Shown here: positions 43,527 through 52,574 of the stretch, one piece after another | Position numbering within the stretch: the first letter of the stretch is position 1 | Layout: each line of letters opens with the position of its first letter | Assembly: GCA_017853275.1 (NCBI GenBank) | Contig: JAFMJV010000007.1 | Location: forward strand, 1 to 64,000 | Length of the DNA stretch: 64,000 bases | Reading direction: 5' to 3' | Source of the DNA: Chloroflexota bacterium | Lineage (GTDB): Bacteria; Chloroflexota; Limnocylindria; Limnocylindrales; CSP1-4 | Program-made: the position numbers and the translations under genes | The notes under the pieces: model-generated | Databases searched by the model: none | What the model was told of the DNA's origin: nothing | What the model saw: the letters and a program-made list of their open reading frames with translations, nothing else

Positions 43527-44422
43527 GAGCGGAGCCACCGCTCGGAGCGCCGGCGGAGCCAGACGTAGACGAGGATCATCACGCCCATCACGAGGACCAT
43601 CCCCATCGCCATCGCGTAGCCCAGCCCCTGGTTCCGGAGGACGTCCCCGCGGATCTGCGCGCCGATGACGACCGGGACGAGCGGGATCGTGCCGCCCGTC
43701 AGCTGGAAGGCGGTGGCCTGGGCGCCGAAGGCGTTGCCGAAGAGGAGGATCGTGGTCCCGAGGAGGGTGGGGAGAAGGATCGGGAAGGCGATGTGGCGCC
43801 AGTACTGGCGGCCGGTGGCCCCCATGTTCTCCGCGGCCTCGCGCCATTCGCGCCGGAGGCCCTCGATCGCCGGGGCGACGATGAGGAGCATGAGCGGGAG
43901 CTGGAAGTAGAGGTAGACGAGCGCGATCCCGAGCTGCGAGTAGATCGTGAAGCCGGTCGCCTTCAGGCTGACCCCGAAGACGTCCTTGAGGATGAGCGTG
44001 ATCAGCCCGTTGTTGCCGATCGTGAAGACGAAGGCGAGCGCGAGCGGCACGCCCGCGAAGTTCGAGGCGACACCGGAGAAGGTGAGGAGGCCGGTGCGGA
44101 GCGGGCGGGGGAGCCCGCCGCGGACGACCGCCGCCGCGAGGAGGAAGCCGCCGATCCCGCCCCCCACGGCGGAGATGAGGCTGACCGTCACGCTGTTCCA
44201 GAAGGCAGCCACGATGTACGGGTCGCCGAGCCCCGAGTAGTTCTCGAGGGTGGGCTCACCCGTGCTCGTCTGGAAGCTGCCGATGACGAGGAAGGCGATC
44301 GGGAGGAGGAGGAAGCCTGCCGAGAAGAGAAGGAAGGGCAGGAGCCCGAGCCATGCGAGCGGGACGCGCCGAGGCGCCGGGCGGATGCCCGGCGCCTCGG
44401 ACGTCGCGGACCCTGCGGTCAC
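43523..44422 (-). CDS. PotB-type ABC permease
   Basis: A 299-residue membrane subunit with six helices and an EAA loop WREAAENMGATGRQYWRH near 193-210. It follows the SBP gene by 34 bases and overlaps the PotC-type gene by 4 bases. N-terminus (about 1-22) is cytoplasmic and Pro/Arg-rich. Confidence 0.91.
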   Translation of the reverse strand: MTAGSATSEAPGIRPAPRRVPLAWLGLLPFLLFSAGFLLLPIAFLVIGSFQTSTGEPTLENYSGLGDPYIVAAFWNSVTVSLISAVGGGIGGFLLAAAVVRGGLPRPLRTGLLTFSGVASNFAGVPLALAFVFTIGNNGLITLILKDVFGVSLKATGFTIYSQLGIALVYLYFQLPLMLLIVAPAIEGLRREWREAAENMGATGRQYWRHIAFPILLPTLLGTTILLFGNAFGAQATAFQLTGGTIPLVPVVIGAQIRGDVLRNQGLGYAMAMGMVLVMGVMILVYVWLRRRSERWLRS

Positions 44423-44456
44423 GACGCGGTGCGTCTCGCGATGGTGCTACGTCCGA

Positions 44457-45569
44457 TCAGGCGTCCGGGTCGATGACCTCGACGCCGACGACGGTGTCCC
44501 AGCTCCCGGTGATGAGGGCCTTGGCGGCCTCGAGCTGCGCGAGGGTCGGGAAGACGGCGCCGGTGACGTCCGGAAGGGCGTCCATCAGCTCCTGCGGGAT
44601 GACACCCGCGGCCTTCATCGCCTCGTAGCGGATCGGGTAGCAGTAGCCCTTCATCCAGATCAGCTGCCCCTCGTCCGAGTAGAGGAACTCCTGCCACAGC
44701 TTGGCGGCGTTCGGATGGGGAGCATGGGCGCTGATCGCCTGGACGTACATGCCGGCGAAGCGGCCGGTCGCCGGGACGACGACGTCGATCTCCGGGTTGC
44801 CCATGAGGGCGTCCCGGTTCGCGAGCGCGTTGTAGTTCCAGCGGATCGTGACCGGGGTCTCACCCTGGGCGATCGTGCCGGGCTTGGCGACGGTGGGGAC
44901 GAAGTTCCCCGCGTCCACGAGCTGCTTGAAGAAGTCGAGGCCCGGCTGGGCGTCGTCCAGCGAGCCGCCGTTGGCGAGCGCCGCCGCGTAGACGGTCTGG
45001 ATCGCCTGGTTGCTGGAGCGCGGGTCACCCGCGAGGGCGACCATGCCCGCGTACTCCGGCTTCAGGAGGTCCGCCCAGTCGGCCGGGCTCACCGGGACGA
45101 GCGCCTTGTTCACCTCGAAGGTGAGGACGCCGTAGTAGTCGCCGTACCAGTAGCCGTCCGGGTCCTTGGCCGTCTCCGGGATGTCGTCCCAGGTGGCGAC
45201 CTTGTAGGGCTGGATCAGCCCCTCGGCGATGGCGGCGGGGCCGTAGGCGAGGCCGACGTCGATGACGTCCGGCGCCTGCGGGCCCATGTTGCCGATGTTC
45301 GCCTTGATCGCCTCGAGCTCGTCCTGCGAGCCGGCGTTCGGGTCGAGCTCGTTCACCTCGAGGCCGTACTTGGCCTTGAAGGCGTCGATCATCTCCCGGT
45401 AGTTGCACCAGTCGTCCGGCAGGGCGATCGTCGTGAGCGTCCCCTCGGCCTGCGCGGCCGCGATGAGCTCGTCCATGGACATCGTGTCCTGGGCTGCTGC
45501 CGGGACGCCGGCCGCGATGATCGCGGCGGCTCCGACGAACGCCAGGGACGCAGAACGGGTTCGACCCAC
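44457..45569 (-). CDS. PotD-like ABC substrate-binding protein
   Basis: Exported receptor of 370 residues. The GTG at 45569 follows GAGGAG by 8 bases and gives a proper signal peptide (to about residue 27, cleavage after PAAAQ). Features of the spermidine/putrescine-type fold: TIALPDDWCNYREMIDAF, FEVNKALVPVSPADWADLLKPEY and PVTIRWNYNA. It heads the SBP-permease-permease-ATPase-oxidase operon. Good promoter boxes lie upstream at 45634-45662. Ligand unknown; the linked 2-hydroxy-acid oxidase suggests an organic acid. Confidence 0.91.
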   Translation of the reverse strand: MGRTRSASLAFVGAAAIIAAGVPAAAQDTMSMDELIAAAQAEGTLTTIALPDDWCNYREMIDAFKAKYGLEVNELDPNAGSQDELEAIKANIGNMGPQAPDVIDVGLAYGPAAIAEGLIQPYKVATWDDIPETAKDPDGYWYGDYYGVLTFEVNKALVPVSPADWADLLKPEYAGMVALAGDPRSSNQAIQTVYAAALANGGSLDDAQPGLDFFKQLVDAGNFVPTVAKPGTIAQGETPVTIRWNYNALANRDALMGNPEIDVVVPATGRFAGMYVQAISAHAPHPNAAKLWQEFLYSDEGQLIWMKGYCYPIRYEAMKAAGVIPQELMDALPDVTGAVFPTLAQLEAAKALITGSWDTVVGVEVIDPDA

Positions 45570-45633
45570 GCTGGTCTCCTCAGTTGATCGGCGGCTCGGT
45601 CGCGGGGCACTCGCTCCCGGATGGCCAGCCGTC

Positions 45634-45662
45634 AGGATAGGAGGCTCGGGGCGGGATGTCAT
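45634..45662 (-). promoter_or_regulatory. Promoter with -35 ATGACA and -10 TATCCT
   Basis: On the minus strand ATGACA (45657-45662) and TATCCT (45634-45639) are separated by 17 bases. It should drive the PotD-like operon with a leader of about 57 bases. The best two-box promoter in the window. A 10-base palindrome CCGTTAACGG (45678-45687) just upstream could be an operator. Confidence 0.6.
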
Positions 45663-45728
45663 CCCTCTCTTTCCGTTCCGTTAACGGGGTGTCGCAGAGC
45701 CCGGGATGGCAGGCAGGCGGGTCGCGCG

Positions 45729-45734
45729 TAGAAT
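45729..45734 (+). promoter_or_regulatory. -10 box TAGAAT
   Basis: TAGAAT lies about 50 bases before the thioredoxin-fold gene at 45784, divergent from the PotD-like promoter. The palindrome at 45678-45687 lies between both. Confidence 0.45.
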
Positions 45735-45783
45735 CGCCGGGACGGTCCGCGTCGCGGCCCGCGCCGCCCTGGGGAGCCCACGG

Positions 45784-46545
45784 ATGACCGATCGCCGCCC
45801 CCGCACCATCGCCGCGCTCGCCCTCCTGGCCGCGCTCGCCCTTCCGCTCGCCGCCCCCGCTGCGGCCAAGCAGAGTGGCGCGGAACAGGGCGGCGCAGAG
45901 CCCTCGCCCACCCCCGCGCTCACCTGGGCGCCGCTCGTCACGCCGCCACCGATCGTCATCCCCGGACCCCTCACCCCCCAGGCGCTCGCGGACGGGTACG
46001 TGCTCGGCGCGGCGGACGCCCCGGTGGAGGTCCAGGTCTGGGAGGACTTCCAGTGCCCCTTCTGCCGGCGCTGGGCGGAGCAGGTGAAGCCGCTCCTCAT
46101 CGAGCGCTACATCCTCCCGGGAGAGGTCCGGCTCGTCTTCCGCCCCCTCTTCTTCCTCGGCGAGGAATCGCGCTGGGCGGCGGTGGCGGCGGACCTCGCC
46201 GCGGAGCAGAACCACTTCTGGGCGCTCCACGACCTCTTCTACGCCAACCAGATGGGCGAGAACGTGGGGAGCTTCTCGCTCGACCGGATCCTGTCCATGG
46301 CGGAGGCGGCCGGCGTGGAGATGGAGACCTTCCGCGCCGGGCTCGTCCTGGATGCCGCGCGGGCGCGCTACGCGCAGCTCGAGCGGTCCGTCCTGCCGGA
46401 TGCGGTGGCCTGGCAGGTGGACCGCACGCCCACGGTGATCGTCAACGGGGTGAAGCTGGAATCGCCGGACTGGGAGAGCGTGGATGCGGCGATCGCGGCC
46501 GCGCTCGCCCCGGCGCCGAGCCCGGCCCCCTCCCCTGCCGGCTGA
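45784..46545 (+). CDS. Secreted DsbA-type thioredoxin-fold protein
   Basis: A 253-residue exported disulphide oxidoreductase. Signal peptide to about 28 (MTDRRPRTIAALALLAAL), Pro/Ala-rich linker (30-65), then a DsbA-like domain with the active site CPFC (Cys91-Cys94) after VQVWEDFQ, FRPLFFLGEESRW, and a cis-proline loop RTPTVIVNG near 217-225. It ends in a Pro/Ala-rich tail. It may form or isomerise disulphides in exported proteins; several secreted proteins here have cysteine pairs. No DsbB/VKOR partner is in the window. Confidence 0.9.
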   Translation: MTDRRPRTIAALALLAALALPLAAPAAAKQSGAEQGGAEPSPTPALTWAPLVTPPPIVIPGPLTPQALADGYVLGAADAPVEVQVWEDFQCPFCRRWAEQVKPLLIERYILPGEVRLVFRPLFFLGEESRWAAVAADLAAEQNHFWALHDLFYANQMGENVGSFSLDRILSMAEAAGVEMETFRAGLVLDAARARYAQLERSVLPDAVAWQVDRTPTVIVNGVKLESPDWESVDAAIAAALAPAPSPAPSPAG

Positions 46546-46560
46546 GGGGCGCGCCCCGGG

Positions 46561-46944
46561 TCAGTCGTCCAGGGCGAGGGTCGCCTCGATCTCGATCTTC
46601 ATCCCGGGGAGCGGGAGCGTGGCCTGGACGGTGGTCCGGGCCGGGCGGTCCGCGGGGAAGCGCTCCGCGTAGACCGCGTTGAAGCGGGCGAACTCCCTCA
46701 CGTCCGCGAGGAAGACGTTCACCTTCACCGCGCGGGAGAGGTCCGCGCCCGCGAGGGCGGCGATCGCGGCCAGGTTGTCCAGGGTGAGCCGCGTCTGCTC
46801 CTCGATCGAGCCCTCCACGACCGCGCCGGTCGCCGGATCGACCGGCCCCTGGCCGGAGATGTAGAGGAGCCGTCCCGCGGCGATCACGCCATGGGAGTAG
46901 GGCAGCGTCTGGGCCACGCCGGGGCGCATGAGGGTCTGGCGCAT
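46561..46944 (-). CDS. ridA: RidA-family 2-iminobutanoate/2-iminopropanoate deaminase
   Basis: A 127-residue trimeric RidA-type protein that hydrolyses reactive imines from amino-acid breakdown. Family landmarks: YSHGVIAAGRLLYISGQG, the Arg in PARTTVQATLPLPG (carboxylate-binding Arg) and the Glu in IEIEAT. The ATG has AGGAGGA upstream. It lies 97 bases after a threonine-dehydrogenase-like gene on the same strand; handling of amino-acid-derived intermediates by both is a reasonable link. Confidence 0.9.
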   Translation of the reverse strand: MRQTLMRPGVAQTLPYSHGVIAAGRLLYISGQGPVDPATGAVVEGSIEEQTRLTLDNLAAIAALAGADLSRAVKVNVFLADVREFARFNAVYAERFPADRPARTTVQATLPLPGMKIEIEATLALDD

Positions 46945-47041
46945 GGGCTCTCCTCCTGGGGATCGGATCGGGATGCCGGCCACGGTGGCCCGCCGCCCCA
47001 TCATCGCGCGCCCGGGCCGTCCCGCGCGGGGCGGATCCGCG

Positions 47042-48103
47042 TCAGCCGGGCGGCTCGACCCGGAGGAGGACCTTCAGGGCATCCCGCTCGTCCAGCCGCC
47101 GGAAGGCGTCCGCGAAATCGGCCAGGGGGACGATCCCCGAGATCAGCGGGGCGATGTCCAGCCGTCCCGAGACGAGGAACGATTCGACCTGGTACCACGT
47201 GGCGTACATCAGCCGCCCGTTGATGCCCAGCACGGTGGCGCCCTTGAAGATGATGTCGTTCGGGAGGTCGAGCTCCACGGGGCGCGATGGGAGCCCGAGG
47301 AGCGCCGCGCGGCCGCCGTTGCGGAGCGCCCGGAAGCCCGCCCGGATCGCGGACGGCGCGCCGCTCATCTCGAGGAGGACCTGGGCACCCTCCCCCGCGG
47401 TGAGCTTCCGCACCGCGTCCGGCCAGCCCGGATCCGTGGCCGGGAAGGTGGCATCCGCCCCCATCCGGCGGGCCTGCGCGAGGCGGTCCTCCTCCACGTC
47501 CGTGGCGATGATCGTGCCCGCCCCCGCGGCCCGCGCGATCGCGATCGCCATCAGGCCGATCACCCCGGCGCCGGTGACGAGGACGGAGCGACCGGAGACG
47601 CCCGCCGCCATCACCGTGTGCATCGCGTTCCCGAGCGGGTCCATGATCGCCGCGATCTCGTCCGGGATCGCCGGGTCCACGGGCCACACGTTCTCCTCCG
47701 GGAGAAGGAGGTAGTCCGCGAAGGTCCCGTCCCGGTCCACGCCGAGGATGTCCACCGTCTCGCAGATGTGACCGTTCCCCGAGCGGCATGGCTCGCAGGC
47801 GCCGCACCCGATGTGACCCTCCCCGGAGACGCGCGCGCCCACCGCCACCCGGCGGACGGCCTCGCCCACCGCGGCGACCGTCCCCACGAACTCGTGGCCA
47901 ACGGTGAGCGGCGGGGCGATGCGCGAAGCGGCCCACGGGTCCCAGGCCTGGATGTGGCGGTCCGTGCCGCAGATCCCCGCGTAGCGCACACGGATCAGGA
48001 CGTCGCGCGGACCGGGCCGCGGGACGGGGATCTCCGCAAGGAGGAGCCCCGGACCGGCGGTCTCCTTGCGGAGCGCGCGCATCCGCTCCGGGAGGAAGGT
48101 CAC
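47042..48103 (-). CDS. tdh: Zinc alcohol dehydrogenase, L-threonine 3-dehydrogenase-like
   Basis: A 353-residue medium-chain dehydrogenase. Catalytic zinc ligands Cys45 (GICGTD), His70 and Glu71 (GHE) are present, as is the structural-zinc set Cys100, Cys103, Cys106 and Cys114. The stretch SGEGHIGCGACEPC, DPLGNAMHT and VLLEMSGAPSAIR match threonine dehydrogenase closely. It would oxidise L-threonine to 2-amino-3-ketobutyrate with NAD; a related polyol dehydrogenase is the alternative. GTG start overlaps the molybdenum hydroxylase gene (GTGA). No Kbl ligase gene is nearby. Confidence 0.85.
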   Translation of the reverse strand: MTFLPERMRALRKETAGPGLLLAEIPVPRPGPRDVLIRVRYAGICGTDRHIQAWDPWAASRIAPPLTVGHEFVGTVAAVGEAVRRVAVGARVSGEGHIGCGACEPCRSGNGHICETVDILGVDRDGTFADYLLLPEENVWPVDPAIPDEIAAIMDPLGNAMHTVMAAGVSGRSVLVTGAGVIGLMAIAIARAAGAGTIIATDVEEDRLAQARRMGADATFPATDPGWPDAVRKLTAGEGAQVLLEMSGAPSAIRAGFRALRNGGRAALLGLPSRPVELDLPNDIIFKGATVLGINGRLMYATWYQVESFLVSGRLDIAPLISGIVPLADFADAFRRLDERDALKVLLRVEPPG

Positions 48104-50409
48104 GCGGCCCCGTTCGCGTCGCCGGCGGAGATCGCGGCGAGGACCTCCGGTGCGGTCATCGGGAGCGTGGCGAGACGGGCGCCCGTGGCGGCGGCGATCG
48201 CGTTCGCGACCGCGGCCGCGCCGCCGCAGACCGGTGCCTCGCCCACGCCGCGCGCGCCGAGCGGGCCGTCCGGGGCGGGGACCTCCACGATCCGCGCCTC
48301 GATCGGCGGGATCGCGCTCGCGCGGGGGACCGCGTAGTCCATGAAGGAGCCGGTGATCGGCTGGCCCGTCTCGTCGAAGCGGAGCGCCTCCCAGAGCGCC
48401 CACCCGAGCCCCTGGACGGCGCCGCCGCGCATCTGACCCTCGATGAGCGCGGGGCTGATCGCCTTCCCGGCATCCTGGATCAGGACGTAGCCGAGGACGG
48501 TCACCTCGCCGGTCTCCTGGTCCACGCGGACGTGGGCGAGATGGCCGGTGGAGCCGGGCGCGAGCGCCGGGGTCTCGGTGGATCCCTGGCCCTCGATCGG
48601 CTGGCCGTTCACGCCCTTCCCCTCGCCCCGTGCGGCGAGCGTGGCCACGGGGATCCCGCGCTCCGGGGCGCCCCGGGGCCGGACGATCCCGTCCACCACC
48701 TCGAGGTCCCCGGGCTCGATCTCCATCTCCTGGGACGCGTAGCGCAGGAGCCGCTCGCGTGCCTCGGTGGCGGCGGCCACCACGGACCGGCCCACGCTGT
48801 AGGTGACGACCGAGCCGCCGCTCGTGGGCGAGGTGAGCGCCACGTGCGCGTCCGCCACGATGACCGTGACATCCTCCGGGCGGATCCCGAAGGCATGCGC
48901 GGCGAGCGCCTGGAAGGTGCCGGTGGTCCCGCTCATGTCCACGACCCCGGTGATCAGGGTGAGCGTCCCGTCCCCTTCCAGCCGCGCGGAGACCGAGGCG
49001 GGCGCGCACGCGCCGGCCCAGACGCCGACCCCGAGGCCGACCCCTTCCCCCGCGGGGAGCGTGGCGCGGCCGGCCCAGAGCGGGTGCCGCTCCACCTCAT
49101 CGAGGATCGCGGAGACGCCGATGACCGGCCAGGGGGTCCCGTCCGCCATCGGGTCGCCGGTCTGTGACAGGTTCCGGCGGCGCAGCTCGAGCGGGTCGAT
49201 GCCGAGGCGCCCGGCGAGCTCGTCCAGCGCCGATTCGATCGCGAAGGAGGCCTGGGGGCCGCCGGGGCCGCGATACGAGCCGGTCCCCACCCGGTTCGTC
49301 TCCACGCCGAAGGCCTGGATATCGAGCGCCTCCCAGCGCCAGGGGCCCGCCACGAGGATCGCGGCGATCGATTCGATCGTCCACTCCGACCATGCGCCGG
49401 AATCGAAGACGAGGCGGGCGCGGAGGCCGGTGAGCGTCCCGTCCGCGCGCGCACCCACCTCCAGCTCCAGGACGGATCCCGGGGCAGGGTTCGTGGCGAG
49501 GATGTCCTCGCGCCGGGTCATCGCCACGCGGACCGGGCGGCCGAGCGCGAGCGCGGCCCCCACGGCGAGCGGATCCGTCACGAGGAGCTTGGATCCGAAG
49601 GCACCGCCGAGGGGGGTCCCGCGGACCCGGACCTTCGCGAGCGGGAGCCCGAAGATCTTCGCCAGCTGGCTCCGCGCGTACTGCGTCCCCTGCGCCGCGA
49701 CCGCGAGCTCGACCCCGCCGTCCGCGGTGGGGATCGCGGTCGCCGCGTGCGGCTCGAGGTAGGCCTGGTAGACCCACGGGGTGGTGTAGCGGCGGCGGAT
49801 GACGACATCGCTCGCGGCCAGGGCGGCATCGATCTCGCCACGCGCATGGTGGTGGCGGCCCACCACGTTCCGGGAGAGCGCGAGGGCGGGCGCCGCCGCC
49901 TCCTCGTGGCCGCCGATCCCGGCATGGATGCTGCGGATCTCCTCGCCGTCGTGCTCCTGGGCACGCTCGCGGGCGAGCGGCGAGGACGGATCCATGGCGG
50001 CTTCCGCGTCCAGGACGACGGCGAGCGGGGTCGCGTTCACCCAGACGCGCGCGGCACCGTCCGCGGCAGCCTCCGGCGTCTCCGCCACCACGAGCGCGAT
50101 CGGCTGGCCCGCGAAGACCGCCTCGCGGCCGGCGAGCGGCGAGAACATCCGCATATCGCCCTTGCCGCGGATCGGCAGGTCCTCCGCGGTGAGGACCGCC
50201 ACGACGCCGGGGACGGCGAGCGCCTCCGTGGTCTCGAGGGAATCGATCCGGGCGTGGGCGTAGACGGAGAGGACGAGCCGGGCATGGAGAAGGCCCGGGA
50301 CGGCCTCGTCCGCGCAGTAGCGGATCGAGCCGGTGACGCGCTCGCGGGCGTCCGGCCGGGCACGGCGCCCGCCGATCACGGCACTCTCGGGATGGACGGG
50401 TGCGGTCAT
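48100..50409 (-). CDS. Xanthine-dehydrogenase-family molybdopterin-binding large subunit
   Basis: A 769-residue molybdenum hydroxylase subunit (CoxL/XdhB family). It has the ald_Xan_dh_C hammerhead domain (about 20-130) and cofactor segments AAQGTQYARSQLAKIFGLP, RGTPLGGAFGSKL and RGPGGPQASFAIE. The catalytic glutamate lies in the loop GARGVGEAPV near residue 730. The partner FAD (CoxM) and 2Fe-2S (CoxS) subunit genes are not next to it: upstream is a divergent EamA gene, downstream the Tdh-like gene. AGGAGG before the ATG and a TACGCT box at 50445-50450. Substrate unknown. Confidence 0.92.
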   Translation of the reverse strand: MTAPVHPESAVIGGRRARPDARERVTGSIRYCADEAVPGLLHARLVLSVYAHARIDSLETTEALAVPGVVAVLTAEDLPIRGKGDMRMFSPLAGREAVFAGQPIALVVAETPEAAADGAARVWVNATPLAVVLDAEAAMDPSSPLARERAQEHDGEEIRSIHAGIGGHEEAAAPALALSRNVVGRHHHARGEIDAALAASDVVIRRRYTTPWVYQAYLEPHAATAIPTADGGVELAVAAQGTQYARSQLAKIFGLPLAKVRVRGTPLGGAFGSKLLVTDPLAVGAALALGRPVRVAMTRREDILATNPAPGSVLELEVGARADGTLTGLRARLVFDSGAWSEWTIESIAAILVAGPWRWEALDIQAFGVETNRVGTGSYRGPGGPQASFAIESALDELAGRLGIDPLELRRRNLSQTGDPMADGTPWPVIGVSAILDEVERHPLWAGRATLPAGEGVGLGVGVWAGACAPASVSARLEGDGTLTLITGVVDMSGTTGTFQALAAHAFGIRPEDVTVIVADAHVALTSPTSGGSVVTYSVGRSVVAAATEARERLLRYASQEMEIEPGDLEVVDGIVRPRGAPERGIPVATLAARGEGKGVNGQPIEGQGSTETPALAPGSTGHLAHVRVDQETGEVTVLGYVLIQDAGKAISPALIEGQMRGGAVQGLGWALWEALRFDETGQPITGSFMDYAVPRASAIPPIEARIVEVPAPDGPLGARGVGEAPVCGGAAAVANAIAAATGARLATLPMTAPEVLAAISAGDANGAA

Positions 50410-50444
50410 CGTCGCTCGCCTCCTGCTCGCTGGGTCGCGCCCGG

Positions 50445-50450
50445 AGCGTA
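50445..50450 (-). promoter_or_regulatory. -10 box TACGCT
   Basis: TACGCT on the minus strand, 35 bases before the ATG of the molybdenum hydroxylase gene; identical to the box before anmK. Confidence 0.4.
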
Positions 50451-50534
50451 GCGCAGCGCCGACCTGCCCGCGCCCCCGGGACGGCGCATCATGCGCAGGC
50501 CGGTGACCGCCGGTGGGTGGCCGGCGGAGGACGG

Positions 50535-51530
50535 GTGGGGATCGAGATCGTCGCGGGGCTGGGGGCCGCGCTCTGCTGGGGGATCTTCGCCTGGATCGGG
50601 ACGGTCGCGGCGCGCCGGATGGGCGGCTGGATCGTGAACCTCGGCGCCACCCTCTTCACGCTCGTCGTCATCCTCCCCGCCTTCCCCTTCGCGTGGCCGG
50701 AGCGGCTCGCCGACCCCGGGACGACCGCCATCGTCATCCTCGCGATCGCCGCCCTGTGCGTCCTCCTCGCGGATGCGCTCACCTTCCAGCTCCTCACCGT
50801 GGCGCCGGTCGCCCTCGTCTACCCGATCTTCGCGAGCAACAGCGCGATCGTCGTCCTCCTCGCGGTCCTCATCCTCGGCGAGACGCTCGTCCCGCTCCAG
50901 GTGCTCGCGATCGTCCTCGTGGCGGTGGGGATCTTCGCGATCGCATGGCGGCCGGAGGAGCGGCCGCTCCGTGCCCGGCGGCGTGCAGCTGCCCTCGCGA
51001 GCACGGTCGAGCCGGGTGACACGCCGGCTCCGGCGCCCCGGCGCTCGCTCGGATCGCTCTTCGTCCGGCCCGGGGGTGGCGCAGGACGGCCCGCGGACCA
51101 GGCCTCGCTCGCGGTCATCGCCGCGGCGCTCGGTCTCATGGTCCTCGCCGCGGTCGGCGTCTTCCTCGGCGCCACGCAGATCAAGGAGCTCGGCTGGTAT
51201 CCGCCGCTCCTCGTGGAGCGCGGGCTCCAGTCGATCCTCATCACCGGGCTCCTGGTGGGGGGGCATCCGCCGGCCGCCCGGCTCCGGGAGATCGGACGAC
51301 GCTGGTGGGCGGCGCTCCTCGTCATGGGCGTCCTCAACGCGGTGGCCGCGATCTTCTACGGGCTGGGGAACCAGCTCGGCTCCACGGCGGTGACCGCCAC
51401 GATCACCTCCACCTTCGTGGCGGTGCCCGTGATCCTGGGGATCGTCGTCTTCCGCGAGCGGCCGGCGCGCCGCCAGGTGGCGGGGATCGTGGCCGCGCTC
51501 GGCGGGACGATCCTCCTCGGCGCGGCCTGA
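50535..51530 (+). CDS. EamA-family (DMT superfamily) transporter
   Basis: A 331-residue inner-membrane carrier with ten helices in two EamA halves (about 1-140 and 185-331) joined by a basic linker (about 142-190, APAPRRSLGSLF). Repeats typical of the family are seen at VAPVALVYPIFASNSAIVVL and TAVTATITSTFVAVPVILG, each ending in the EamA Gly/Glu motif. It probably exports or imports a metabolite; the substrate is unknown. GTG start after GGCGGAGG. Divergent from the molybdenum hydroxylase gene. Confidence 0.88.
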   Translation: MGIEIVAGLGAALCWGIFAWIGTVAARRMGGWIVNLGATLFTLVVILPAFPFAWPERLADPGTTAIVILAIAALCVLLADALTFQLLTVAPVALVYPIFASNSAIVVLLAVLILGETLVPLQVLAIVLVAVGIFAIAWRPEERPLRARRRAAALASTVEPGDTPAPAPRRSLGSLFVRPGGGAGRPADQASLAVIAAALGLMVLAAVGVFLGATQIKELGWYPPLLVERGLQSILITGLLVGGHPPAARLREIGRRWWAALLVMGVLNAVAAIFYGLGNQLGSTAVTATITSTFVAVPVILGIVVFRERPARRQVAGIVAALGGTILLGAA

Positions 51531-51548
51531 TCCGGCCGCGGCCGCGGA

Positions 51549-52574
51549 TCAGTAGCCCGCGCCCGCCTCCACGACGTTGATCTGCGGCTCGCCCGCGAGG
51601 TCGCGGCGGAGCTGCTCGGCGAGGATGACCGCGGTGAGGTGCCAGAGGTGGTCGCGATCCCCGATCGCGGAGATGTGCGGGGTGACGAGGAGGTTCGGGG
51701 CCGCCCAGAGCGGGTCATCGGGTGGGAGCGGCTCGGGGGTGGTCACGTCCACGATCGCGCCGCCGAGCCGGCCCGCATGGAGCGCCGCCCCGAGCGCGGC
51801 CTGGTCCACGAGGGCGCCACGCCCCACGTTGTGGAGCCACGCATCCGGGCGCATCCGCGCGAGGACGGCCGCGCTCACGATCCCCCGCGTGGCCGGGGTG
51901 AGCGGCGCCGTGAGGAGGAGGTGGTCCGCGTCCGCGACCGCGTCCGCGAGATCCCCGGGTGCCACCCAGCGGTCCGGGATCATCCCCTCCGGGTCCCCGG
52001 TGCCGGGCTCCCGCCAGCCCGGATCCGCGCGCCGGTCCGGGTCGCGCTTCACCGCCGTGATCCGGACGCCGAGCGCGTCCAGAAGGCGGGCCGTCTCGCG
52101 GCCGATGCTCCCGTAGCCCACGATGACGGCCCGCCGGCCACGGAGCCGGAGCCCGGCAAGGCCGCTCTCCGCGCCCTCCCAGCGGCGCTCCGCGTGCGCG
52201 GCCATCCGGGCAGGGATCCGCTGCGCCGCGTGGAGGACGCCCGCGACCAGGTACTCCGCCATGTGGACCGCGTGGATCCCGCTCCCGTTCGTGACCACGA
52301 TCCCGCGCGACCACGGGTCGAGCGGGGGGATCCCCTCCACGCCTGCCGCCGCGGTGAAGACCCAGCGGAGCCGGGGCATCCCCGCAGAGCTCATCGGGAC
52401 CGTGCTCGCCACGAGGATCTCCGCCTCGGGGTCGATGAGCGCATCGACCCACGCCTGGCTGTCCTCGCCCCCGTGGATGATCTCCAGGCGCGGGTGGACC
52501 GCGGCGAGGAGCGCCCGGTCCGCCTCCGTGAAGGGATAGACGGAGCGGACGCGGATCCGCCCGGCGCCGCTCAT
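51549..52574 (-). CDS. D-isomer-specific 2-hydroxyacid dehydrogenase
   Basis: An NAD(P)-dependent 2-oxo-acid reductase/2-hydroxy-acid dehydrogenase of 341 residues. GxGxxG is VGYGSIG (Gly153, 155, 158); Arg252 in HNVGRGALVD, Glu281 in TTPEPLP and His300 in VTPH complete the active site. The binding loop FTAAAGVEGIP is of the GhrA/hydroxypyruvate-reductase type, so glyoxylate- or hydroxypyruvate-like substrates are possible. The ATG overlaps the stop of the FMN oxidase gene (ATGA), pairing an oxidase and a dehydrogenase. Confidence 0.92.
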   Translation of the reverse strand: MSGAGRIRVRSVYPFTEADRALLAAVHPRLEIIHGGEDSQAWVDALIDPEAEILVASTVPMSSAGMPRLRWVFTAAAGVEGIPPLDPWSRGIVVTNGSGIHAVHMAEYLVAGVLHAAQRIPARMAAHAERRWEGAESGLAGLRLRGRRAVIVGYGSIGRETARLLDALGVRITAVKRDPDRRADPGWREPGTGDPEGMIPDRWVAPGDLADAVADADHLLLTAPLTPATRGIVSAAVLARMRPDAWLHNVGRGALVDQAALGAALHAGRLGGAIVDVTTPEPLPPDDPLWAAPNLLVTPHISAIGDRDHLWHLTAVILAEQLRRDLAGEPQINVVEAGAGY

